Assembly: GCF_003946575.1 (NCBI RefSeq)
Contig: NZ_RHOP01000018.1
Location: 1-60,490, forward strand
DNA from: Companilactobacillus jidongensis
Lineage (GTDB): Bacteria > Bacillota > Bacilli > Lactobacillales > Lactobacillaceae
Reading direction: 5' to 3'
DNA: 60,490 bases
The position numbers and the translations under genes are program-made. Below are positions 1 to 8,205 of this stretch, piece after piece; position 1 is the stretch's first letter; the number at the start of each line of letters is the position of its first letter. The notes beneath the pieces were generated by a model. That model worked only from the letters and a program-made list of their open reading frames with translations, ran no database searches and was not told where the DNA came from.

Positions 1-13
1 AGTGATGTTCTTT

Positions 14-38
14 TTGTTTTAAAAGAGTACAAAAAAAC
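14..38 (-). repeat. Repeat-like fragment upstream of cas9
   Basis: Read on the minus strand this stretch resembles the 5' half of the CRISPR repeat: it shares TGTACTCTT and then a TTTAAA-like tract, with a 2-nt insertion. It lies inverted relative to the array and about 90 bp before the cas9 promoter. It could be a remnant of an older repeat or anti-repeat, or a chance match in AT-rich DNA. The window starts here, so the upstream context is missing. Confidence 0.3.
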
Positions 39-64
39 TGGTATTGATTATTCATCAATACCAG
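31..64 (-). terminator. Leftward intrinsic terminator
   Basis: A perfect 11-bp stem (CTGGTATTGAT pairing with ATCAATACCAG, 5-nt loop) is preceded on the plus strand by seven A residues, so on the minus strand it is a hairpin followed by seven T. It would end transcripts moving left, away from cas9. No minus-strand gene is visible to its right, so the transcript it serves is unknown. Confidence 0.5.
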
Positions 65-106
65 AAAGTATAGAACCGCTCTTTTTTGCTTTATTGATTT
101 TTTATA

Positions 107-135
107 CTGACAAAATATAAGTGCTATGCTATATT
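107..135 (+). promoter_or_regulatory. cas operon promoter
   Basis: A -35 box CTGACA and a -10 box TATATT are 17 bp apart, and the -10 is preceded by TGC (extended -10). The predicted start is about position 142, giving a leader of about 50 nt before cas9. This is the best sigma-A promoter in the intergenic region and probably drives cas9, with possible read-through into cas1-cas2-csn2. Confidence 0.6.
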
Positions 136-190
136 GAAGTTATTAAATAACAAAATATACTAAGTAAGTTATAGGTTGGAGTTTAAGCAA

Positions 191-3100
191 ATGAAAAAGA
201 ATATTAGTCTTGGATTAGATATTGGAATATCGTCAGTGGGGTTCAGTGTAGTTGACGTTGATACAGGAAAAATTGTCGAATTAGGGGCACGAATTTTTAA
301 CGGTGCTGATGCATCTAGAAATAAAGATAGACGAACTATGAGGGGCATACGAAGATTAATTCGTCGTAAACGTCAGCGCAGAATAGATACTGTAAAGCTT
401 TTTGAAAAATATGGATTAATTGATAATAGGGGATTTTCTTATTTTGAAAAGTTCAATAATAATATTAATCCTTACGTATTGAGAGTAAAAGGCTTAACAG
501 AAAGGCTAACTATCTTAGAGCTTTCTAAGGCATTATATCATTTGGTCAAACGACGTGGTATAAGTTATGATTTAAGTGATTATGACGAAGAGGAAAATGG
601 ATCTGATTATTCGCAAAGTTTAAAATTGAATTCCAAAGAATTGATTAACAAAACACCAGGTGAAATTCAGTTAGAAAGGCTTCGCAAATATGGAACTGTA
701 AGGGGAAATACTGTAATTGATCCGAATGTGAATAATTCAGATATTTTACTAAATGTATTTCCAACAAAAAATTTTGTTGAAGAAGCCAAAAAAATAATTG
801 AAAAGCAAAGAGAATTTTATCCTGAAATCTTATCTAATGATTTTGAAAATGACTACATAACAATTTTATCTAGAAAAAGAAATTATTTTGTTGGTCCTGG
901 TAGTAAGAAATCAAGAACTAATTATGGAATTTTTAAAGAAGATGGTCGTACATTGAAGAATTTATTTGAAGAACTCATTGGTCACGACAAAATATACCCT
1001 GAAGAGCTTAGAGCATCGGCAGCATCATACACTGCTCAGAAATTTAATGTTTTAAATGATTTAAACAACCTTAGAATTCTTAATCATGAAGATCAGAAAC
1101 TTACAACAAATGAAAAAAAAGAAATATTAGATGAACTATGCACGGAAACGAAAAGAATTCAGATGGTTAAATTAATTAAGAAAATCGCGAAATGTTCAGA
1201 CGATGATATACAGGGATTCAGAACAGACAATAATGATAAACCGGAGATAAGTTCAATGTCAATCTACAGAAAAATACATGTAGATTATTTAAAAGATGGT
1301 GTTGATATAAGCAATTGGCCGGTCAAATTCATAGATGATTTGAGTTTTATATTAACTTTAAATACTGAAAATGGTGAAATTAGAAAGCGGATTGAGGAGG
1401 ACCTTGTGCCGATATATGGTTTTCTTAATGATGATTTAATTCAATTTATCATTGATCATAAATCGAGTTTTAATATCAGCACTAATAACAAATGGCATCG
1501 TTTATCTGTAAAATCAATGAATTTATTGATTCCAGAAATGGTTGAACGTCCAGTCGAACAAATGACATTGTTTAATGAAATGGGATTGAATAGAAATAAT
1601 AGTAAAAAGTTTATTAACAATAAATTTATTCCTTATAAACAAATTTCAAGTGATATTTTTAACCCAGTTGTATCTAAATCCGTTACGGAGGCCTTAAAAG
1701 TTGTTAATAAAATTATTAAGAATTATGGCTCAATTAATTATATTGTTATAGAGATGCCTCGAGATGATAATGAAAAAGATGCTAAAAAAGAAATTGAAGA
1801 TTTCCAAAAAGAAAATAAGAAACAAAAGAATGCCGCGCTTACGGCAGTGGTTGAAGAGATTGGGAATAAGTCTATAGTGGATGATGCACTTAGAATGTAT
1901 GGATCAAAGTTGTTCTTCAAAATAAGATTATGGTATCAACAAGATGGGATTGATTTATATAGTGGCAAAACGATATCTGTATCAGATCTATTGAGTAATC
2001 CAGATATGTTTGAAATTGATCATATTATTCCTCAGTCAGTTTCTTTAGATGATGGTATAAATAATAAAACACTTTGTTATTCTGATATGAATAAGGTAAA
2101 GGACAAGATGACACCATTAGGTTTTATGAACAAAGGTTATGGACAGGGATTTGAAGTCATGAAAGCAATGGTAATGAGTAATAATAAGTTAGCAGAAAAA
2201 AGAAAAAATTATCTATTCATGGAAGACATTAATGATATTGAAACTAGAAAAAGATTCATTGCTAGGAATTTAGTGGATACTAGATATGCTTCAAAAGTTG
2301 TTTTGAATAACTTACAAGAATTTTTTAGTGAAAAAAATATTGATACGAAAATATCAGTGATTCGTGGTAAGTTTACATCAAATATGCGAAAACATTGGCA
2401 TATCTATAAAAGCCGTGAAACATATTACCATCATGCAATTGATGCATCAATAATAGCAGCAACTCCATTCTTAAAAATTTGGGAAAAAGGTGCGACAATG
2501 TTTCCAGATAAGATTGTGGGGAATTCAATTGATATTGAAACTGGAGAAATATTGGATGATAAAACTTTTGATAAAGTAACTTATGTAGAGCCATATGTGG
2601 GTTTTGTTGAAGAATTAAATAATTCTGATAAAAGGGTAAAGTTTTCACATCAAGTAGACAAAAAAATGAATCGTAAAGTAAGTGATGCGACATTATATTC
2701 TACAAGAATTGCAAAGCTGTCTAAGGATAAACAGGAATCAGAATATGTAGTTTCTAAAATTAAAAATATTTATGATGCAGGTCAATATAGCAAATTTAAG
2801 AAAATATACGATAAAGATATGAGTAAATTCTTGTTGTACAAATATGATATACGAAGTTTTAGTAAATTAGAAAATATTATGAATAATTATCCGGATCATA
2901 TTGAAAAAGTGCAGGATAATGGAAGTGTTAAGTCCATAAAAATTTCACCTTTTGAGTTATACAGACGTGATCATGGAATGGTTCGTAAATATTCTAAAAA
3001 AAATAATGGTCCTGAAATTAAGCAGTTAAAATATTTGGATAAAAAAGTCGGCTCCAATATTGATATAACACCTTGTAATGCGAAAAATAAGCATGTTGTA

Positions 3101-3580
3101 TTACAATCTTTGTCTCCATGGCGAACAGATGTATATTTCAATCGCAATACAGGGGAATATGAAATAATGGGACTTAAATATTCAGATTTAAAATTCAATA
3201 AATCGGGAATTTATGGGATAAATAAGGAAAAGTATCTTGAAATAAAGGCACGTGAAAATGTATCCAATGATTCAGAATTTGTATTTACCTTATATCGAAA
3301 AGATAGAATTAAAGTTGAAAATTTGGAGACAAAAGAAAATGTTGAAGTGCTATTTTGGTCGAGAACAATGGAGAAAAAAAAGGGCTACGCTGAACTAAAA
3401 CCAATTGATAAATCAGAGAGTGTAAATACATTACCGATATACGGGAAGGGAAGTAATGGAAGGCTTATAAAGCGTTTAATTCCCAAAAAGTGTAAAATTT
3501 GGAAAGTAAATACTGATATATTAGGTAATCCATTTTACATTGAAAAAGAAGGAGAAGAACCTAAAGATATCCTTGATTAA
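191..3580 (+). CDS. cas9: CRISPR-associated endonuclease Cas9 (type II-A, St1Cas9-like)
   Basis: RNA-guided DNA endonuclease of 1129 aa, near the 1121 aa of S. thermophilus CRISPR1 Cas9, which it resembles along its length from memory of that sequence. RuvC-I is LGLDIGISSVG with catalytic D10; an arginine-rich bridge helix follows (about residues 45-65). RuvC-II is IVIEMPRD with E521, HNH is EIDHIIPQS with H611, and RuvC-III is HHAIDAS with D751, so all catalytic residues are present. The last ~250 residues match the wedge/PAM-interacting region of the family. The ATG at 191 is preferred because GGAG lies 9 nt upstream; a TTG at 176 falls in that ribosome site. First gene of the cas operon, intact, and by eye more AT-rich than the housekeeping genes. 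Confidence 0.97.
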   Translation: MKKNISLGLDIGISSVGFSVVDVDTGKIVELGARIFNGADASRNKDRRTMRGIRRLIRRKRQRRIDTVKLFEKYGLIDNRGFSYFEKFNNNINPYVLRVKGLTERLTILELSKALYHLVKRRGISYDLSDYDEEENGSDYSQSLKLNSKELINKTPGEIQLERLRKYGTVRGNTVIDPNVNNSDILLNVFPTKNFVEEAKKIIEKQREFYPEILSNDFENDYITILSRKRNYFVGPGSKKSRTNYGIFKEDGRTLKNLFEELIGHDKIYPEELRASAASYTAQKFNVLNDLNNLRILNHEDQKLTTNEKKEILDELCTETKRIQMVKLIKKIAKCSDDDIQGFRTDNNDKPEISSMSIYRKIHVDYLKDGVDISNWPVKFIDDLSFILTLNTENGEIRKRIEEDLVPIYGFLNDDLIQFIIDHKSSFNISTNNKWHRLSVKSMNLLIPEMVERPVEQMTLFNEMGLNRNNSKKFINNKFIPYKQISSDIFNPVVSKSVTEALKVVNKIIKNYGSINYIVIEMPRDDNEKDAKKEIEDFQKENKKQKNAALTAVVEEIGNKSIVDDALRMYGSKLFFKIRLWYQQDGIDLYSGKTISVSDLLSNPDMFEIDHIIPQSVSLDDGINNKTLCYSDMNKVKDKMTPLGFMNKGYGQGFEVMKAMVMSNNKLAEKRKNYLFMEDINDIETRKRFIARNLVDTRYASKVVLNNLQEFFSEKNIDTKISVIRGKFTSNMRKHWHIYKSRETYYHHAIDASIIAATPFLKIWEKGATMFPDKIVGNSIDIETGEILDDKTFDKVTYVEPYVGFVEELNNSDKRVKFSHQVDKKMNRKVSDATLYSTRIAKLSKDKQESEYVVSKIKNIYDAGQYSKFKKIYDKDMSKFLLYKYDIRSFSKLENIMNNYPDHIEKVQDNGSVKSIKISPFELYRRDHGMVRKYSKKNNGPEIKQLKYLDKKVGSNIDITPCNAKNKHVVLQSLSPWRTDVYFNRNTGEYEIMGLKYSDLKFNKSGIYGINKEKYLEIKARENVSNDSEFVFTLYRKDRIKVENLETKENVEVLFWSRTMEKKKGYAELKPIDKSESVNTLPIYGKGSNGRLIKRLIPKKCKIWKVNTDILGNPFYIEKEGEEPKDILD

Positions 3581-3583
3581 AAC
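3560..3583 (+). repeat. Repeat-like segment overlapping the cas9 stop
   Basis: This 24-nt stretch spans the last cas9 codons. It contains CTAAAGAT and, after a divergent centre, TGAT and AAAAC, in the same order and nearly the same spacing as the 3' two-thirds of the CRISPR repeat. It can therefore pair with the anti-repeat of the tracrRNA about 54 nt downstream (AAAAC/GTTTT, TGAT/ATCA, TAAAGAT/ATCTTTA). The 5' part of a repeat, needed for the lower stem, is not present. The similarity is seen; any function is inference. Confidence 0.35.
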
Positions 3584-3596
3584 ACAATATATGCTA

Positions 3597-3625
3597 TTAT
3601 ATGTCTGTAAGGGACGCCTTATAAT
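3597..3625 (+). promoter_or_regulatory. tracrRNA promoter
   Basis: A perfect -10 box TATAAT at 3620-3625 has a poor -35 (TTATAT) 17 bp upstream. Predicted transcription start is about 3632, just before the anti-repeat, which would give the short tracrRNA form. Confidence 0.45.
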
Positions 3626-3631
3626 GCATGC

Positions 3632-3722
3632 ATTTTGTTTTATCATTGCTAAATCTTTAAGGATCTACAGAAATAAGGATTTATTCCGAATTTACCACCT
3701 ATATTTATAGGTGGTTTTTTTT
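3632..3722 (+). ncRNA. tracrRNA
   Basis: Trans-activating CRISPR RNA. Positions 3637-3661 are the reverse complement of the 3' 25 nt of the repeat; after a short bulge, TACAGAAA pairs with the repeat's 5' end. This is followed by a nexus-like hairpin (AAGG, ATTTATT loop, CCG) and a terminator stem CCACCT/AGGTGG with eight T. The order anti-repeat, ATAAGG nexus, terminator and the position between cas9 and cas1 match S. thermophilus CRISPR1. It should pair with pre-crRNA, be processed by RNase III and load into Cas9. Confidence 0.87.
3695..3722 (+). terminator. tracrRNA terminator
   Basis: Stem CCACCT (3695-3700) and AGGTGG (3709-3714) with an 8-nt loop, followed by eight T. It ends tracrRNA and would also reduce read-through from cas9 into cas1, which begins 26 bp further on. 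Confidence 0.85.
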
Positions 3723-3748
3723 ATATAAAAATTTGGAGGATAGTGCTT

Positions 3749-4657
3749 ATGGCATGGAGAATTGTTCATGTTAAAGAAGGAGATACGCTGAGACTCCGTC
3801 TTGATAATGTGGAGATTATTAAGATGGACAACAAGCTTCATATACCACTCTCGGATATTTCAATGGTTGTACTTGAAGGAAACAGAACGACTATTACTAC
3901 AAAATTATTATCTAGTTTTAGTCAGAATAATGTTGGATTAGTAATTTGTGATGACAAATATTTACCAGTCGGTATGTATCTGCCATATGGCCAGTATCAT
4001 CACAATGCTAAGCGAGTTATTAATCAATCGAATTGGTCAGATGATCAGAAAGGAGATATTTGGCAAAGGGTAATCAAACAAAAAATGGATAACCAAGTTG
4101 CATTTGCTAGGTTCGCTGGAGTTGAGCAAGAGCGGCTTGAACTTATGGAAGATTTAGTTAGTAACTTGATATCTGGTGATAAGACAAATAGAGAAGGGCA
4201 CGTGGCCAAAGTTTATTTTGATTCCTTATATGGCAAATCATTTACTAGGGATGAAGATTGTTTAACAAATGCAGCAATGAATTTTGGCTATGCCATAGTT
4301 AGATCGTGTATGGCTAGAATAGTAGTTGGAAGTGGTCTTGTTACAATGCTTGGAATATTTCACCGTAATGAATTCAATAGTTTTAATCTTGCTGATGACT
4401 TAATGGAGCCGTACCGTCCCTTAATGGATTACTGGATAAATAAGTATGTTCTTGGGGATGATGACTATCTTAGTTATGAATCTAGGCAGAATATCATTAG
4501 TTTTATGCATGAGAAGATAGAAATTAATGGCAAAAAAATGACCATTGATAATTCTATGCAAGAGTTTGTTGCCAGTTTTATATCGGCAATGGATAGTAAT
4601 GATCCAGATGCAATTTTAAAAATTGAGCTTAAGAATTTTATAGGTGAAGAAAGTTGA
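3749..4657 (+). CDS. cas1: CRISPR-associated endonuclease Cas1
   Basis: Integrase of spacer acquisition, working as a Cas1-Cas2 complex. The 302-aa protein has the type II N-terminus (MAWR) and the conserved metal-binding residues in NREGH (E149), FHRNE (H205) and DDLMEP (D217 and E220). The ATG is preferred because GGAGGA lies 8 nt upstream; a GTG six bases earlier sits only 2 nt from that site. Its stop overlaps the cas2 start, implying coupled translation. It follows the tracrRNA terminator closely, so its transcription depends on read-through or an unseen promoter. Confidence 0.96.
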   Translation: MAWRIVHVKEGDTLRLRLDNVEIIKMDNKLHIPLSDISMVVLEGNRTTITTKLLSSFSQNNVGLVICDDKYLPVGMYLPYGQYHHNAKRVINQSNWSDDQKGDIWQRVIKQKMDNQVAFARFAGVEQERLELMEDLVSNLISGDKTNREGHVAKVYFDSLYGKSFTRDEDCLTNAAMNFGYAIVRSCMARIVVGSGLVTMLGIFHRNEFNSFNLADDLMEPYRPLMDYWINKYVLGDDDYLSYESRQNIISFMHEKIEINGKKMTIDNSMQEFVASFISAMDSNDPDAILKIELKNFIGEES

Positions 4658-4977
4658 AATATCAAAATATGAGATTAATATGTTTGTTTGATTTGCCAAT
4701 GGATACACCGGGAGAAAAACGCCAATATAGAATTTTTAGAAAAGAATTGATTCGAAACGGATTTACAATGCTGCAATATTCTGTTTATTATCGATCGATT
4801 CAAAATAGGTCATCAGGTAAGAAATACAAGAATGCTATTAGTGAATTCTTACCTGAACATGGTGAGGTAAGATTACTTCCGGTTAGTGAAAAACAATTTA
4901 ATGATATGGCGGTTCTTGTAGGCAATAGAAGTAAGCAAGAGACAATTGTTGGCAATAAGGATCTGGTGATCATATGA
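4654..4977 (+). CDS. cas2: CRISPR-associated endoribonuclease-fold protein Cas2
   Basis: Small structural partner of Cas1 in spacer integration; 107 aa, normal for the family. The ferredoxin-like first strand RLICLFDLPM carries the conserved Asp (D13), followed by the family pattern MLQYSVYYR and a C-terminal strand ending in VII. The TTG start is chosen because AGGTGA lies 6 nt upstream and the resulting N-terminus (MKYQNMRL) lines up with S. thermophilus Cas2; the ATG at 4669 has no ribosome site. TTGA overlap with cas1 and ATGA overlap with csn2. Confidence 0.94.
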   Translation: MKYQNMRLICLFDLPMDTPGEKRQYRIFRKELIRNGFTMLQYSVYYRSIQNRSSGKKYKNAISEFLPEHGEVRLLPVSEKQFNDMAVLVGNRSKQETIVGNKDLVII

Positions 4978-5996
4978 TATTAAAAATTGAATTAGAAAAC
5001 CAAAAATTCTTGGACATAGATTTTGATGATATTGTTTATTTAACCGGATGTAATCAAAAAAATCTTTGGAAAGTATTTAGAAGTTTGTACTATTACTTTA
5101 ATCGGACACCAAGTCTTTCTTCGAATGTATACGGAGATAATAATATTGAAATTTCATTAGATGATAATAAGGTTTCTGTAAAAAATACTGATGTATATTT
5201 TATTCATGATCGTGAAAGTATATATAATCAAATGCAATATAAAAAAGGTACTTTATTATATGATAATTTGAATAGTTTGAGTGATGATATCGAAATTAAT
5301 CATATTATTGATGAATTGAATGATGATAATTTAAAGTTGGAGATTGAAATTCAAAACTACTTGAAAAATTATTCAAATAATTTAAAAGTAAACTTTGGCG
5401 ATTTGAATTATCTTGATATGTTGAAAAACTTTTTGTTATTGAATTATGAAGAGGATTCACTTACATATCCGTTAGAATTCATGGACACCGAGAGTCTGCT
5501 CGATGAGTTTCTTAACTTTTTAGAATTTAAGTTAAAAAATAATGGTAATCCGACATGGATAGTTATGTACAACATAGGTAATATTGTTTCATCTGTAGAT
5601 GAAGCAGATTTTATTAATGCTTTAAAATTATTGATGGATAATTATGACTTAAAAGTAATTTTTATAGGTAATAATCTTGTAAATATTCCAATAACTGTAA
5701 CAGAAATAGGAAACATAGTTGTTTCTGCTCAAGATTTTCATCAGTTATTACCTGTTGATGAATTATTTAGGTCAGTTAAAATGAGATATCCGAATGAGTT
5801 GGATATTGAAACTTTAGAATTTACGGAATGTGTAAAGAGAATTGTCTCTTTTGTGGGAAACGATGAAAAAGTGCATATTTCTGGCAAAGATTTGGTATTA
5901 TTGAAGGTAGTAAATGAGATTTTAAATTATGAGACGTCATACTCTTTAGATGATCATTTGCTGACTAGTGCAGAAACCAAATTTTTGGAGAATTAG
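4974..5996 (+). CDS. csn2: CRISPR-associated protein Csn2, long (St) form
   Basis: Adaptation protein of type II-A systems; Csn2 proteins form DNA-end-binding rings that assist Cas1-Cas2-Cas9 in spacer capture. At 340 aa it is the long variant found with S. thermophilus CRISPR1 rather than the ~220-aa form of S. pyogenes. No obvious intact Walker motif is visible, as is usual for Csn2. It starts with ATGA overlap on cas2 and ends only 30 bp before the first CRISPR repeat. Assignment rests mainly on position, length and the N-terminal pattern; sequence divergence in this family is high. Confidence 0.88.
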   Translation: MILKIELENQKFLDIDFDDIVYLTGCNQKNLWKVFRSLYYYFNRTPSLSSNVYGDNNIEISLDDNKVSVKNTDVYFIHDRESIYNQMQYKKGTLLYDNLNSLSDDIEINHIIDELNDDNLKLEIEIQNYLKNYSNNLKVNFGDLNYLDMLKNFLLLNYEEDSLTYPLEFMDTESLLDEFLNFLEFKLKNNGNPTWIVMYNIGNIVSSVDEADFINALKLLMDNYDLKVIFIGNNLVNIPITVTEIGNIVVSAQDFHQLLPVDELFRSVKMRYPNELDIETLEFTECVKRIVSFVGNDEKVHISGKDLVLLKVVNEILNYETSYSLDDHLLTSAETKFLEN

Positions 5997-6026
5997 CTTA
6001 TTTTAGATAAATTTTTTTAATTTGAG
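5985..6026 (+). promoter_or_regulatory. CRISPR leader with anchoring motif and candidate pre-crRNA promoter
   Basis: Only 30 bp separate csn2 from the first repeat. The last 7 nt before the repeat are ATTTGAG, the leader-anchoring sequence known in type II-A systems to direct Cas1-Cas2 to the first repeat. A candidate promoter TTGGAG, 17 bp, TAAATT overlaps the csn2 stop and would start transcription near 6020. The anchor is well supported; the promoter is moderate. Confidence 0.65.
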
Positions 6027-7223
6027 GTTTCTGTACTCTTAAAGATTTAGCAATGATAAAACCCAGAAATCAAGAACACAAAGAAGAAGACAGTTTCTGT
6101 ACTCTTAAAGATTTAGCAATGATAAAACGACGAGGAGTTGGTGGGTTATGGATTTAAAGTTTCTGTACTCTTAAAGATTTAGCAATGATAAAACCTGGTG
6201 TGATAGTAATATCAATATCATTATGTTTCTGTACTCTTAAAGATTTAGCAATGATAAAACATTGTTTCATTGATTTTGAATAAGCCTACTGTTTCTGTAC
6301 TCTTAAAGATTTAGCAATGATAAAACTGATTGAATAACCATTTCGTAATTGCCTTTGTTTCTGTACTCTTAAAGATTTAGCAATGATAAAACTTAATTGA
6401 TTAAAATAAAATATCATTTAGAGTTTCTGTACTCTTAAAGATTTAGCAATGATAAAACCATATATGACACCTAACGTAATTTTTGATGGTTTCTGTACTC
6501 TTAAAGATTTAGCAATGATAAAACATCCAAAGTCTGGATTGGGCAGGATAACCAGTTTCTGTACTCTTAAAGATTTAGCAATGATAAAACAAAGAGTTAC
6601 CCGATTTATTAAAAGACGCGGTTTCTGTACTCTTAAAGATTTAGCAATGATAAAACTGGCCAACTGTTATTGATGGTGTGGAAATAGTTTCTGTACTCTT
6701 AAAGATTTAGCAATGATAAAACGTTCGACCTTGTCAGTAAAGATTTGAGCGTGTTTCTGTACTCTTAAAGATTTAGCAATGATAAAACTATTTTAGTTTC
6801 TAAAATTTCACCTGGTAGGTTTCTGTACTCTTAAAGATTTAGCAATGATAAAACCATTTCTAACGGATTAATTTTGAACTCTTCGTTTCTGTACTCTTAA
6901 AGATTTAGCAATGATAAAACTTAAGGTTGTTCAAGATAATGATAAAAATTGTTTCTGTACTCTTAAAGATTTAACAATGATAAAACATAGTCAACTTTAT
7001 AAACAGGCTGGCAATTGTTTCTGTACTCTTAAAGATTTAGCAATGATAAAACTACATTCGAAAAATTATATGAATATTCAATTGTAAAAAGAATAGTAAG
7101 CAAAGGGTGTATCATGTTAGAATACTAGAGTACATATCTTAAAGATTTAGCAATGATTAAATAATGAAGTTATAGTTGTTGGAGTTTGTTTCTGTACTCT
7201 TAAAGATTTAGCAATGATAAAAA
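6027..7223 (+). CRISPR. Type II-A CRISPR array, 16 regular repeats plus degenerate end
   Basis: Sixteen 36-nt repeats start every 66 nt from 6027 to 7017. Each begins GTTTCTGTACTCTTAAAG and ends GCAATGATAAAAC. All 15 spacers between them are exactly 30 nt and all differ. Fifteen of the sixteen repeats appear identical; the one at 6951 has G to A at repeat position 24. After repeat 16 the regular spacing breaks: a damaged repeat lies at about 7128-7162 and a final full-length repeat at 7188 whose terminal C is A. The leader is on the csn2 side, so new spacers enter at 6027. The repeat complements the tracrRNA anti-repeat, which ties array and cas genes together. Confidence 0.99.
7053..7187 (+). 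other. Decayed trailer segment of the array
   Basis: The first 30 nt after repeat 16 could be spacer 16, but no repeat stands at the expected 7083. A degenerate repeat occurs near 7128-7162: TACATAT replaces the GTACT region, whereas CTTAAAGATTTAGCAATGAT is intact. About 25 nt then separate it from the terminal repeat. This is the leader-distal, oldest end, where repeat decay is expected. Confidence 0.75.
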
Positions 7224-7265
7224 GCCACTCTGATTTCCTAAAGAGGAAAATCAGGGTGGCTTTTT
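7223..7265. terminator. Bidirectional terminator closing the CRISPR array
   Basis: A long stem (AGCCAC, one mismatch, CTGATTT, CCT, pairing with AGG, AAAATCAG, GTGGCT) is flanked by A residues on the left and five T on the right. It starts on the last base of the terminal repeat and lies between the array and the convergent DUF368 gene, so it can serve both. Confidence 0.85.
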
Positions 7266-7277
7266 CTATACTTAAAT

Positions 7278-8135
7278 CTATTTATATTTCTCTTCCAATC
7301 CACTCATCCAAAGCCCCAACAACGTACCAGCTACGAACGCAATAATGCTCAAAACAATTGTAGTGCCAGTAACTCCAGCATAGGAGATACTTTCAGAAGA
7401 GTAGGGGTTAGGAACCAATATCAATATAGTACTTGCTAATACGATTCCCAGAATAAAGTGGTAAACACGTGAATGATGATTCTCAATTAAGTATTCCATT
7501 CCTTTGGAAAACAACACCATTGAGATAATACCACCGATAGCAATAGGCAAGAAGACACCGACAATATCGAAATTCTTAAATCCTGTCAGCATTGGTGTAT
7601 ATAATCCTAATATCAATAACAGATTAGAAGGACTGAGTCCTGGAACTAGGACCCCCAATGCTATCAGCATCCCAGCAATGGTGAATCCAAGGAAGTTGGC
7701 GGGGATGGCACCAAATATTTTACTCATGAAGAATAAGAATAATCCACCAAAGATCAACATGAAAAAGAACCATAAAACATCAACCATATCACGACGGCTT
7801 CTTGAAGTTGATGCACGTATTAATGATGGCATGGTACCGATAATTGCTCCAGCAAAGCCCCACAAGACAATTACTTGATAGTGTTCCAATAAGAATTCTA
7901 ATGGCTTAGATAATAAGCCGATCCCGACGATACCACCAATACCAACTGGTAAAAAGTACATGAAGTCAGCTTTGAAATTCTCACGAATGTGCGCCATAAA
8001 ATGAAGTAGTCGTTCATAAATCCCTAAGATGGCTGCAAGAACACCACCTGAGACTCCCGGTAAAATAAAACCAAGTGCAATTATGACACCCTTAAGAAAC
8101 CGGATGAAAAAATTTTCTTGTCGTTTATTCTGCAT
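7278..8135 (-). CDS. DUF368 polytopic membrane protein (candidate undecaprenyl phosphate translocase)
   Basis: A 285-aa protein with about eight hydrophobic segments. Two PG-S motifs (LPGVSGG near residue 25 and VPGLSPS near 165) lie in the two halves, the internal repeat typical of DUF368. Members of this family (PopT in other bacteria) have been assigned to recycling of undecaprenyl phosphate across the membrane; this role is transferred by family, not visible here. It lies 70 bp downstream of the ABC-F gene on the same strand and ends at the shared terminator next to the CRISPR array. Ribosome site weak (GAGAAAA). Confidence 0.85.
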   Translation of the reverse strand: MQNKRQENFFIRFLKGVIIALGFILPGVSGGVLAAILGIYERLLHFMAHIRENFKADFMYFLPVGIGGIVGIGLLSKPLEFLLEHYQVIVLWGFAGAIIGTMPSLIRASTSRSRRDMVDVLWFFFMLIFGGLFLFFMSKIFGAIPANFLGFTIAGMLIALGVLVPGLSPSNLLLILGLYTPMLTGFKNFDIVGVFLPIAIGGIISMVLFSKGMEYLIENHHSRVYHFILGIVLASTILILVPNPYSSESISYAGVTGTTIVLSIIAFVAGTLLGLWMSGLEEKYK

Positions 8136-8205
8136 GATTTTTCTCGACTTGTTTTATTTGTAAGCTAAAGAATATCAAAATACCTTTAACTAGGCAATTA
8201 ATAGC

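Noticed and set aside
6418-6673. Reading frames of 74-81 codons on both strands inside the CRISPR array
   Set aside because: They are translations of the repeat itself (repeating peptide units) with no ribosome sites.
6063-7016. Self-targeting spacers
   Set aside because: No spacer was noticed to match elsewhere in the window, but this was by eye and only against this window; a genome search would decide.
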